Shown here: piece after piece, positions 24,694 through 31,524 of the stretch | How positions within the stretch are numbered: the stretch's first letter is position 1 | How the letters are laid out: every line of letters starts with the position of its first letter | Assembly: GCF_023347235.1 (NCBI RefSeq) | Contig: NZ_CP094467.1 | Location: forward strand, 744,001 to 808,000 | Length of the DNA: 64,000 nt | Direction of reading: 5' to 3' | Origin: Faecalibacterium sp. I4-1-79 | GTDB taxonomy: Bacteria > Bacillota > Clostridia > Oscillospirales > Ruminococcaceae | The notes under the pieces: generated by a model | Seen by the model: only the letters and a program-made list of their open reading frames with translations | What the model was told of the DNA's origin: nothing | Databases searched by the model: none | Translations under genes and position numbers: made by a program

Positions 24694-24722
24694 ATTATAT
24701 CACAGCACCCCTTCAATGAAAA
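24694..24722 (-). promoter_or_regulatory. Promoter of the immunity operon
   Basis: Minus strand: TATAAT (24694-24699), preceded by an extended TG two bases before it, a 17-bp spacer and TTTTCA (24717-24722) as -35. The next gene downstream is the first of the 25-gene immunity run. Confidence 0.6.
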
Positions 24723-24763
24723 TATTTTGTTGGAAATGCTAATGAAAAATTTTTGTGAATTTG

Positions 24764-25088
24764 TTAAGGCGCAGGGGCTGTTATCTCCATAGTGTCTGGA
24801 TGGATCAGAGTGATTACTTTTCCCTGATGCAAGGCATAGTTGACTGTCTGTGCTGTACCTGAGCGCAGCTTTTTCTGATTATCAAACACACCGATAAGGT
24901 ACTCTGCATGATCGACCATATAATAATTTCTTTTTTTATAACTGGAAACATCCGCAGAATGTGAAATAACAATAGAATCGTTTGCGTTTTGGATCAGCTT
25001 TTTCAATCTATGTTTACTCTGATCCGGCCATTTAGAGTCATAGCCGATGAAGGGAACTACAACGATAATTTTAATATAAAAGTCAATA
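24764..25088 (-). pseudogene. DUF1273/SLOG family gene, 5' truncated
   Basis: The frame reads KIIVVVPFIGYDSKWPDQSK, then NDSIVISHSADVSSYKKRNY, MVDHAEYLIGVFDN and TAQTVNYALHQGKVITLI, the C-terminal half of the YpsA-like DUF1273 (SLOG) family. The N-terminal nucleotide-binding half is missing: upstream, the frame runs into the end of the DUF975 gene. The part kept is about 100 residues against a usual 180. A broken relic, probably not functional; SLOG proteins are often tied to nucleotide signalling in defence. Confidence 0.7.
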
Positions 25089-25871
25089 TGCTTCATCCGG
25101 TTCGGTAGGTGCTGCGGTAATATCGCGGTAGAAAGTAGCCCATGCAGCTTCCTCATAGGGGCGTACAAAAAAGAAGCCAATGCTCAATGGAATTGTCAGC
25201 AGAAGAACAAGAGAAATCGCCAGAGCCTCTGAACCGGTGAAATATTTGAGAACCAGAAAACCCTCGGCATACAGTGGCACCGAACAGAGCAGCTCCCAGC
25301 CAATGAAGCTGAAATCCAGACAGAACAGCCGCCATTTGTTGCCATTCATGATCCGCCGGGATTCTGTGATCGCTTCATTTGCGGTCAGCGAAGGATGCTC
25401 GGACATGATGTAAGGTGTCATCGCATAGCTGTATGTTTTCACGATTCCCGGAATCACCAACAGCAGCGACCAGAGGGCGATGTACAGACCCTGCAGGAAT
25501 TTCATGCAGAAGCCATCCCACAGACGGTCTTTCTGAGAGAACAAGTCCGAGATGGCAGCATCATTTCCATCTACAAGGTTCAGATTAAAATGAGCATATC
25601 CCAGTTGAACTGCACCGCCCACGATCAGTTGGAGGACTGCCCACAGAACAATGCCGGCAAGCAGAACAGCAAGCAGCCGACCGCCGTTGGGCTGGGAGAA
25701 CAGTTCAAAATGGATGTCCTTTGCCTGATTGGAATTGGATACGGCACTGTTGGAACTGCTCACAATGGTAGCACCGAGCGCACTGGCGGCAATACCTGTC
25801 AAAACAGCAGTTTTCCATTTTCCGCGCAGGGCATCGAGAGCGAGCATACGATAGTCGGCAGATACTTTCAT
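25083..25871 (-). CDS. DUF975 family membrane protein (262 aa)
   Basis: MKVSADYRMLALDALRGKWK is the usual DUF975 start, followed by hydrophobic segments near LTGIAASALGATIVS, LLAVLLAGIVLWAVLQLIVG, LYIALWSLLLVIPGIVKTYS and ISLVLLLTIPLSIGFFFV. The loop YAMTPYIMSEHPSLTANEAI with ESRRIMNGNKWRLF is diagnostic. It is an integral inner-membrane protein of unknown function. AGGAGG sits eight bases before the ATG at 25871, ruling out a longer start. The truncated DUF1273 frame follows directly. Confidence 0.88.
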   Translation of the reverse strand: MKVSADYRMLALDALRGKWKTAVLTGIAASALGATIVSSSNSAVSNSNQAKDIHFELFSQPNGGRLLAVLLAGIVLWAVLQLIVGGAVQLGYAHFNLNLVDGNDAAISDLFSQKDRLWDGFCMKFLQGLYIALWSLLLVIPGIVKTYSYAMTPYIMSEHPSLTANEAITESRRIMNGNKWRLFCLDFSFIGWELLCSVPLYAEGFLVLKYFTGSEALAISLVLLLTIPLSIGFFFVRPYEEAAWATFYRDITAAPTEPDEAY

Positions 25872-25977
25872 AAAAGCAACCTCCTGTCTGAAAACGGCAA
25901 GGATTTGTGAAATAGGAAGATGATATGCCACTTTAATTTAGATACGTTTGAAAAGCTAAAAAAATTGCAGCATGAAT

Positions 25978-26022
25978 GAAAAAGAGGCTGTTACACCGGT
26001 TTTATCCTTGTGCAACAGCCCC
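25978..26022 (-). terminator. Inverted-repeat terminator
   Basis: GGCTGTT (25986-25992) and AACAGCC (26014-26020) form a stem; on the minus strand the end is CTCTTTTTC. It follows the stop of the coiled-coil gene. Its arms (AGGGGCTGTTGCA) match the ends of the MITE-like element at 62972-63128. Confidence 0.7.
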
Positions 26023-26062
26023 TTCCTTTACTTCAGCAGCTTGTCCAGTTCATCATATTGCA

Positions 26063-26398
26063 TTACTGGAGCTTTGCAAGGATTTCTTCAGCCGTCATAC
26101 CGCTGGCAAGCAGCTTCTTCAGCACATCTTCTGCTTCGCCCTTCTTTGCTTCTTCTGCTGCTTTTGCTTCGGCGGCAGCTTTTTTGTTTTCGGCTTTGGC
26201 AAGTTCCTTGGTGGCGGCTTTCAATTCTGCTTTCTTGGCTTTCAGCTGCGTCTTCAGATCATCGAGATTTGCAGTCAACGTAGCAACCTCAGATTCGATT
26301 TTCTCTTTTTTTGCGGCCTTTTCTGCAATGACTGCTACATAATCAACGCTGGCCTTTACAGTACGAGCCTTATTCTTGCTTCCCTTGGGTCTTGCCAT
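26063..26398 (-). CDS. Lysine-rich coiled-coil protein with AT-hook-like start (111 aa)
   Basis: MARPKGSKNKARTVKASVDY gives an RPKGSKNK motif like an AT-hook, followed by a long coiled coil of Lys, Ala and Glu (EKAAKKEKIESEVATLTANL, LKAKKAELKAATKELAKAEN) and a short hydrophobic end (LLASGMTAEEILAKLQ). It may be a small DNA-binding or nucleoid-type protein. Strong GGGAGG ribosome binding site, its own promoter and terminator. Function unknown; similar MARPKGSKN proteins occur in clostridial mobile DNA. Confidence 0.8.
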   Translation of the reverse strand: MARPKGSKNKARTVKASVDYVAVIAEKAAKKEKIESEVATLTANLDDLKTQLKAKKAELKAATKELAKAENKKAAAEAKAAEEAKKGEAEDVLKKLLASGMTAEEILAKLQ

Positions 26399-26439
26399 AA
26401 TAATTTCCTCCCATAAAGTGAAATAATTTGATACTTACA

Positions 26440-26468
26440 AGTATATTTCCAAATAGTCAGAATTGCAA
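26440..26468 (-). promoter_or_regulatory. Promoter of the coiled-coil gene
   Basis: Minus strand: TTGCAA (26463-26468), 17-bp spacer, TATACT (26440-26445), about 40 bases upstream of the ATG. Confidence 0.6.
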
Positions 26469-26591
26469 TAGGTAACATGAGCCGTCTTCAACTGCCAATG
26501 CAAATCTTATTCGGTATGCCCGAAGATCGTCGCAAATGTATTCCTTCAATGGTAACAATCATGGAGATTAGTGTTTATCTGGAGATTAGGT

Positions 26592-26611
26592 CAGTTTACA
26601 AGGAACTACAC
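26592..26611 (+). repeat. Left terminal inverted repeat of the Tn4451-type element
   Basis: CAGTTTACAAGGAACTACAC; 19 of 20 bases match the complement of the right end. Confidence 0.85.
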
Positions 26612-26647
26612 GCAGACCACGAAACGGGGGCTGCTGACAACAAATAA

Positions 26648-26690
26648 AGGCTGAATATCAAGCACCGGGGAAGTGCGAGATATTCAGCCT
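26648..26690. terminator. Bidirectional stem-loop inside the left end
   Basis: GGCTGAATATC pairs with GATATTCAGCC around an 18-base loop; TGTTTTGTT follows on the plus strand and TTTATTTG on the minus. It may insulate the element from outside transcription. Confidence 0.55.
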
Positions 26691-26733
26691 GTTTTGTTGT
26701 CCGGGGTTTCCAAAGGGTGTCCCTTTGGCACAC

Positions 26734-26764
26734 GACTTTGCTTGCAAAGTGTAGTGTGTTATAC
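26734..26764 (+). other. MobV-type origin of transfer (oriT)
   Basis: ACTTTGC/GCAAAGT forms a short hairpin (26735-26750) followed at once by TAGTGTGTTATAC. This matches the hairpin plus nick sequence of the MobV/Pre plasmids such as pMV158, in which the relaxase cuts within TAGTGTG/TTA. The MobV relaxase at 30293 on the same element would act here. The nick site is inferred from the family. Confidence 0.8.
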
Positions 26765-26931
26765 GCTCTGTCGGCGTTGTTGTGAAAATGCCGTTGCCGC
26801 CGGGGAGGGCAAGGGCATTTGAAACGGCAGGAAAACAGGGCTGTGATTGTGTGGCGTGAAGCCGCAAGCGCAGGACTTGTTTCATCAGCAGACAGGGCGT
26901 ATATGAAAGCCCCCGTCCCTCGTCCTACGCT

Positions 26932-26953
26932 CCGACTTGTGGACAAAGTGTCC
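26932..26953 (+). repeat. 22-bp repeat, copy 1
   Basis: CCGACTTGTGGACAAAGTGT(CC); differs at one base from the copy at 29038. The downstream flanks (CGAAGTTGTGG against CGAAGCTGTGG) also resemble each other. Confidence 0.75.
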
Positions 26954-27210
26954 CGAAGTTGTGGCCACACTCCCGGAAAAGTAGCAGGACAGCGGGCAAC
27001 CGTCAAGGCTGAAATGAACGGGTTTACACCCGGCCTTGACCGCCGCCCACCGTCCCACTGAATGGGTGGACAAGGCGGCCAATCCCTCAAAGTGCTTGGC
27101 CGCTTTCTTTCTGATTTTGGAGCGTTTCTTTTCTAAAGATTGAAATGGGCGGGGAAGCCATTTTAGGGCTTTCCCGCCTTGATTGCCCATCAGCAAAGAC
27201 GGGCGGGACT

Positions 27211-27255
27211 GTCAACGGCGGCGCATGAAATGCGCCGTTCATCTTGACCGTTGAC
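27211..27255. other. Nested hairpin before the VOC gene end
   Basis: GTCAACGG (27211) pairs with CCGTTGAC (27248), enclosing GGCGCAT/ATGCGCC. A strong structure about 45 bases beyond the stop of the minus-strand VOC gene. The rest of 26765-27300 shows no gene, only GC-rich sequence. Confidence 0.55.
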
Positions 27256-27300
27256 TGGCTCGGCTGGTTTTGCTATCTCCTCGATAAATTAGAATTTGTA

Positions 27301-27696
27301 TTATTCGTGTGTAAATCTTAATAAATAACCATCTGGATCTTGCACTAAAAACTCTTTTTGTTCAATAAGTTCTCCATTAGATTCGTATTTATTCAACATC
27401 ATTTCTCTAAACAACGGATATTGAGAGCGAATAAGCTGTTGATATACTTTATCAATATCATTTACTTCAATAGAAAAATTAACTCCTCTACCAAAAGGAT
27501 ATGCCATTTCAGCAACATTCCAGCCATCATCTCGTAATTCTTCAAACATAAACTGTGAATCTTCAAATGATAGAAACATGAACTTATCTTCTACTCGTTC
27601 ATATTCAATTTTAAATTGTAATATATTAAGGTAAAATTCCCTCGTTCTTTTTATATCTTTAACTGTTAATTCTGGTATTAGTTTGTTAAATTCCAT
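27301..27696 (-). CDS. VOC family protein, bleomycin-resistance/glyoxalase fold (131 aa)
   Basis: MEFNKLIPELTVKDIKRTRE and FYLNILQFKIEYERVEDKFM at the start, DSQFMFEEL in the middle and EFLVQDPDGYLLRF at the end are the classical beta-alpha-beta-beta-beta modules of the VOC superfamily, close to bleomycin-binding proteins. It would bind a small molecule, perhaps an antibiotic, as a dimer. GGAG lies eight bases before the ATG at 27696; a longer frame is not needed. The gene is strikingly AT-rich next to its GC-rich surroundings, so it entered the element as recent cargo. Confidence 0.88.
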   Translation of the reverse strand: MEFNKLIPELTVKDIKRTREFYLNILQFKIEYERVEDKFMFLSFEDSQFMFEELRDDGWNVAEMAYPFGRGVNFSIEVNDIDKVYQQLIRSQYPLFREMMLNKYESNGELIEQKEFLVQDPDGYLLRFTHE

Positions 27697-27731
27697 TCTA
27701 TCATCTCCACAACTTCCAATTTGTCGCTCTC

Positions 27732-28532
27732 TTACTTTCTCCCCCGCTGTGGGGTTGGATTTTTCAGCAAGTCCGACTTCTGTGCAATCTTTTTCAGCCA
27801 CTTCTTTTCTTCCTCGGACAGCTTCTTCAAATTCAATTTGAGGCGCTTACAGATAAACGCCAAAGCCGCTTGCTCCGGGTCGCTGTCTGGGCTGGCAGTT
27901 TCCTCGGCAGTCTGCAAAAAATCTTCCAGTGGGTTGTCCTCCGGGACGCTGAAAAAATCGTCCTTATGTGTTTCCCGCAGGTCAAGAGCTATCTTGTTTA
28001 TGTCCTGCTGTATCACATAGCGGCAAAAGCTGTCATCGTCAATATGGGCGGCGATAAGCTGCCGTAACTGCGGGTCAGTCAAGCCGGGATTGTGCTGTTT
28101 CATAATTCTTGCGCTCACAGCGTCCACAATGGCGTTTGCGCTCTGTACCTGTTTGGTTGCTATGCCTTTTACATAGATTTCAAGGTCGGCCATAAGCCGG
28201 GGAAAATCCGGGTGTGTTGCCAACTCGCACAAGAGGGAATTATCTACCAGCTTGCTTTTCAATAGCGCAATCATATTATCACTCAAACGCAGGTCTGCAA
28301 GATCGGTGTTTGGGTGATTTTTTGTTTCGGACAGCCCCAACAGGTAGTCAGCGGTCACGCCGTAAAACTTCGCCAGCTTGATAAGGGCATAATGGCTGAT
28401 GTCCTTGAAGTCGTCCGCTTCATAACTTCCCAGCGCAGACTTGGAAAGATGGGTCTGTTCCGCAAGCTGTTCCAGCGTCAGGCCGCGCTCCACACGCAGG
28501 TCTTTCAGACGTTCTTGTATAGATAGTTCCAT
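27732..28532 (-). CDS. XRE-family regulator (266 aa)
   Basis: An N-terminal Cro/CI helix-turn-helix: MELSIQERLKDLRVERGLTL, EQLAEQTHLSKSALGSYEAD and YALIKLAKFYGVTADYLLGL. The remaining 190 residues are helical without a known enzyme motif; the end is basic (LKKLSEEEKKWLKKIAQKSD). Regulators of this layout are common in mobilizable elements of gut Firmicutes, where they control mobilisation or cargo genes. It lies between two AT-rich cargo genes on the same strand. Targets unknown. Confidence 0.88.
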   Translation of the reverse strand: MELSIQERLKDLRVERGLTLEQLAEQTHLSKSALGSYEADDFKDISHYALIKLAKFYGVTADYLLGLSETKNHPNTDLADLRLSDNMIALLKSKLVDNSLLCELATHPDFPRLMADLEIYVKGIATKQVQSANAIVDAVSARIMKQHNPGLTDPQLRQLIAAHIDDDSFCRYVIQQDINKIALDLRETHKDDFFSVPEDNPLEDFLQTAEETASPDSDPEQAALAFICKRLKLNLKKLSEEEKKWLKKIAQKSDLLKNPTPQRGRK

Positions 28533-28562
28533 GTCCCCCCTCCTCGTACTATAAACTGGGAT

Positions 28563-28810
28563 TTACTTAACAATATGTGCTGTGATAATTGTATAACTAT
28601 ATGAATTGATAGTGATTTTGATATTTTCAACTTCACATACCAATTTTTTCCTTGTTTGTATATGTTGCAATTTTTATCTAACACCTTATTTTTGCAATAC
28701 TCAACAACATCTACTGTATCTATTTTTAGATTTCTTTTAATTCTATCAACTCCCATTTCAGTTGTATGAATTTTGTCAATATTATCAAGTAATATCTTTT
28801 TATCTTCCAT
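28563..28810 (-). pseudogene. DUF3781 protein, frameshifted near the end
   Basis: MEDKKILLDNIDKIHTTEMG and VDVVEYCKNKVLDKNCNIYK are typical of DUF3781. After QGKNWY the open frame gives a non-homologous tail, while one frame over the sequence reads CEVENIKITINSYSYTIITA and HIVK before a stop at 28563, which is the expected family ending. One missing base near 28636-28640 (TATGTGAAG for TATTGTGAAG) explains it. AT-rich cargo of the mobile element, now probably inactive. Confidence 0.8.
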
Positions 28811-29037
28811 TCTTTCTTCTCCTCAATAATTCCAATTTACCGTTCTGTTTTTTCCATTCTACCACAATTCCGAGAGCGTGGAAATAGAGAGTTTTTCGGG
28901 CGGATTTCCTACCTCTTGGATATACGGGACGGGCGGTCATTTAGGTGTAGACTTAGGTTAGTTCATCGATGGACGGCACCTTGAAAACAGAATGACCGTC
29001 CGAAAAGGAATATCCGGCGGGGGAAGCACGCAGAGAG

Positions 29038-29059
29038 CCGACTTCTGGACAAAGTGTCC
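29038..29059 (+). repeat. 22-bp repeat, copy 2
   Basis: CCGACTTCTGGACAAAGTGT(CC), followed by the hairpin CTTCGGG/CCCGAAG. It lies in the 374-base stretch 28811-29184 upstream of the Cys-rich gene, which otherwise shows no gene. Confidence 0.75.
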
Positions 29060-29184
29060 ATAGGTGGCTTCGGGCCACAATGACCCGAAGCTGTGGGGAG
29101 CGTGCCAACGCCGGAACACGCCGCAGGAATGGGGCAGGAAGCTTTTTCGGGGAGAACGGCAACGGAGAACAGACGGAGGGACAC

Positions 29185-29598
29185 ATGATAGAAAATCCAT
29201 ATAAACGCCTGCCGCCATTAGAGCGCAAGCCGGACGGCACACCCTACCGCATGACACCAGCGCAGAGGAAACAGGCCAATGCCCTGATACGGCGGGAGTG
29301 CTGTAACTGTGAGGACGGCAACTGTATTGCCCTTGACGATGGGGACGCCTGCGCCTGTCCGCAGATGGTTTCTTTCTCGGTCTGCTGTAAATGGTTTCGG
29401 TGGGCGGTCTTGCCGCTTGCCGGGACGCTGGAAGCGGAGATTTACCGGGGCAGGGACTTGAAACGCTGTGCGGTCTGCGGCGGCGTGTTCGTCCCCAAAT
29501 CCAACCGGGGAAAATACTGCCCGGACTGCGCCGCCAGAGTTCACAGGCGGCAGAAAACAGAAAGTGAACGGAAAAGGAGGTCTGCTGTGGACAGTTAG
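29185..29598 (+). CDS. Cysteine-rich VLP-type protein (137 aa)
   Basis: MIENPYKRLPPLERKPDGTP, then ANALIRRECCNCEDGNCIAL, CACPQMVSFSVCCKWFRWAV and a C-terminal zinc ribbon CAVCGGVFVPKSNRGKYCPD. The order of Cys clusters and the VLPLAGTLEAE segment match the Cys_rich_VLP family found in Firmicute mobile elements next to repA and mob. The ATG at 29185 has GGAGG five bases away; a longer frame to 29080 lacks a site. Role unknown, perhaps in mobilisation or replication. Confidence 0.88.
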   Translation: MIENPYKRLPPLERKPDGTPYRMTPAQRKQANALIRRECCNCEDGNCIALDDGDACACPQMVSFSVCCKWFRWAVLPLAGTLEAEIYRGRDLKRCAVCGGVFVPKSNRGKYCPDCAARVHRRQKTESERKRRSAVDS

Positions 29599-29709
29599 AC
29601 AGGAAAAAAGCCTTGATTTACAAGCCTTCACAAGCCCCAAACCGGGGCAGGTGGTATCAAGTATCATCTTCCCCGGAAAACGGGCTTCTAACCGTCCACA
29701 AAACACGCT

Positions 29710-30105
29710 ATGACAAGCACAATTTATATTCATCAGCTGGAAAAGGTGTTCAGCTTTACCCGGCTTCCTAATTTCCTTTTTGAAGCACCTACATTCCAGC
29801 CCTTGTCCAACGAAGCAAAGCTATTGTACGCCTTTATCCTGCGGCGGGCAGAGTTATCCCGGAAAAACGGGTGGGCGGACGAGTACGGGCGCATTTACCT
29901 GTACTATCCCATCTGTGAAGTGGTGGAACTGCTCCACTGTGGGCGGCAGAAAGCCGTCAACACCCTGCGGGAGTTACAGTATGCGAAGTTGATTGAGATT
30001 AAGAAACAGGGCTGTGGAAAACCCAACTGTATTTACCCAAAATCCTATGAAGCGGTTTCAAACACCGACTTCAAGAAATCCGGTTTTGGAACGCCGGAGG
30101 GCTGA
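29710..30105 (+). CDS. RepA N-terminal-type replication initiator, short (131 aa)
   Basis: YIHQLEKVFSFTRLPNFLFE and SNEAKLLYAFILRRAELSRK, then YLYYPICEVVELLHCGRQKA and VNTLRELQYAKLIEIKKQG: the winged-helix DNA-binding domain of RepA_N initiators. Full plasmid RepA proteins are two to three times longer, so only the DNA-binding part is present, which is usual for this element type. It could bind an origin on the excised circle. A preceding open frame ends in an ATGA overlap with its start. Confidence 0.82.
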   Translation: MTSTIYIHQLEKVFSFTRLPNFLFEAPTFQPLSNEAKLLYAFILRRAELSRKNGWADEYGRIYLYYPICEVVELLHCGRQKAVNTLRELQYAKLIEIKKQGCGKPNCIYPKSYEAVSNTDFKKSGFGTPEG

Positions 30106-30200
30106 AAACCGTACTCGATAAGTACGATAATCAATCCTCTTGAAGTACGGAAACCGGACGGTATATAGAAATACAAAGATTAAAAATATTTTATTTATAT

Positions 30201-30279
30201 CCATTCCATTCCAATCCGATCAGAGATAATTTCGGCGGGATTTTCCCTGTGGAAAACCCGCCGGAAAGGAATGGAATGG
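30201..30279. repeat. Large nested inverted repeat before the relaxase gene
   Basis: CCATTCCATTCC (30201-30212) pairs with GGAATGGAATGG (30268-30279); inside, CGGCGGGATTTTCC (30233-30246) pairs with GGAAAACCCGCCG (30251-30263). It ends 14 bases before the relaxase ATG, suited to an operator or an RNA structure masking translation. Confidence 0.7.
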
Positions 30280-30292
30280 GGAAAGGAGCAGA

Positions 30293-31234
30293 ATGGCACA
30301 ACACGCAATTTTGCGTTTTGAGAAGCACAAGGGCAACCCGGCGAGGCCGCTGGAAGCCCATCACGAAAGACAGAAAGAACAATACGCCAGCAATCCCGAC
30401 ATTAACACAAGCCGGAGTAAATACAACTTCCATATCGTCAAGCCGAAGGGCAGATACTACCACTTCATTCAAAACCGTATCGAACAGGCGGGGTGTCGGA
30501 CAAGGAAAGACAGCACCCGGTTTGTCGATACGCTGATAACTGCCAGCCCGGAGTTTTTTAAGGGGAAATCCCCAAAGGAGATACAGGCGTTTTTCCAGCG
30601 GGCGGCGGACTTCCTCATCGAACGGGTAGGCCGGGAAAATATCGTGTCGGCGGTGGTACACATGGACGAGAAAACGCCCCACCTGCATTTGACCTTTGTT
30701 CCGCTGACAAAGGACAACCGCCTGTGCGCGAAAGAAATCATCGGCAACCGGGCGAATTTGACAAAGTGGCAGGACGATTTTCACGCCTATATGGTGGAAA
30801 AATATCCTGACTTGGAGCGTGGGGAAAGCGCCAGCAAGACAGGCCGGAAGCATATCCCCACCCGGCTTTTCAAACAGGCGGTTTCCCTCTCCAAACAGGC
30901 CAGAGCCATTGAAGCCGCCCTTGACGGCATTAACCCGCTGAACGCCGGGAAGAAGAAAGAGGAAGCCCTCTCCCTGCTGAAAAAGTGGTTTCCGCAGATG
31001 GAGAACTTCTCCGGGCAACTGAAAAAGTACAAAGTCACGATAAATGACCTTTTGGAAGAAAATCAGCAGTTAGAAGCCAGAGCCAAAGCCAGCGAAAAGG
31101 ATAAGATGAAAGGCACAATGGAACGGGCAAAGCTGGAAAGCGAACTGCACAACATTCAGCGGCTTGTTGATCGTATCCCGCCGGAAGTGCTGGCGGAGTT
31201 GAAACGGGGGCGGCATTATGGAAAGGAAAGGTGA
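30293..31234 (+). CDS. mobV: MobV/Pre relaxase
   Basis: 313 residues. MobV motif I is seen at the start (MAQHAILRFEKHKGNPARPL), and the metal-binding motif HMDEKTPHLHLTFVPL around residues 123-138 supplies the three His (H123, H130, H132). The last 100 residues are a coiled coil. Relaxases of this kind nick oriT and lead the strand into a recipient using another element's transfer apparatus; the matching oriT is at 26734 on the same element. AAAGGAG precedes the ATG by about five bases. Similar to TnpZ of Tn4451. Confidence 0.9.
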   Translation: MAQHAILRFEKHKGNPARPLEAHHERQKEQYASNPDINTSRSKYNFHIVKPKGRYYHFIQNRIEQAGCRTRKDSTRFVDTLITASPEFFKGKSPKEIQAFFQRAADFLIERVGRENIVSAVVHMDEKTPHLHLTFVPLTKDNRLCAKEIIGNRANLTKWQDDFHAYMVEKYPDLERGESASKTGRKHIPTRLFKQAVSLSKQARAIEAALDGINPLNAGKKKEEALSLLKKWFPQMENFSGQLKKYKVTINDLLEENQQLEARAKASEKDKMKGTMERAKLESELHNIQRLVDRIPPEVLAELKRGRHYGKER

Positions 31235-31430
31235 TTTTATAAGTAATATCAGATACAAAAAGGAAACAGAGGTCGTAACTTTTCAAGGGAAAGAAATCAC
31301 GCTGGAAAACCTCTCCCCGGTGTTCACGCCGGAGCAGGAAGCGGCCAAACGCCGGGAACTGGAACAGCAGCTTTATGAGGTGTTCCGCAAGTACGCCGAC
31401 AGACGGCAGAATGAGGAAGCCAGGGCGTAA
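31218..31430 (+). CDS. Small element-borne protein (70 aa), TnpW position
   Basis: MERKGDFISNIRYKKETEVV, TFQGKEITLENLSPVFTPEQ and a helical, charged end (ELEQQLYEVFRKYADRRQNE). It overlaps the 3' end of the relaxase gene by 17 bases, so translation is coupled. Its place between relaxase and recombinase is like that of small Tn4451 genes, but similarity in sequence to TnpW is not established by eye. Confidence 0.7.
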   Translation: MERKGDFISNIRYKKETEVVTFQGKEITLENLSPVFTPEQEAAKRRELEQQLYEVFRKYADRRQNEEARA

Positions 31431-31524
31431 GGTTTTCCGAAGCCATCGTTGATTTGCGGGGCTGCTGGCAGTATAATATAAGTGTCAGCAGCTCCGTTTC
31501 TTTTTTAAGAAAAGGAGCGACAAA

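Noticed and set aside
26478-26648. Plus-strand frame of 56 codons running across the left end of the element
   Set aside because: No binding site, no motif; crosses the element boundary by chance.
26596-27090. Minus-strand open frame of 164 codons at the left end of the Tn4451-type element
   Set aside because: No ribosome binding site or recognised motif; it covers the terminator and oriT, which explain the sequence better.
29468-29713. Plus-strand frame overlapping the Cys-rich gene and ending in ATGA at repA
   Set aside because: Most of it is out of frame with the real gene; the unique last 38 codons have no clear start. Coupling to repA is possible but unsupported.
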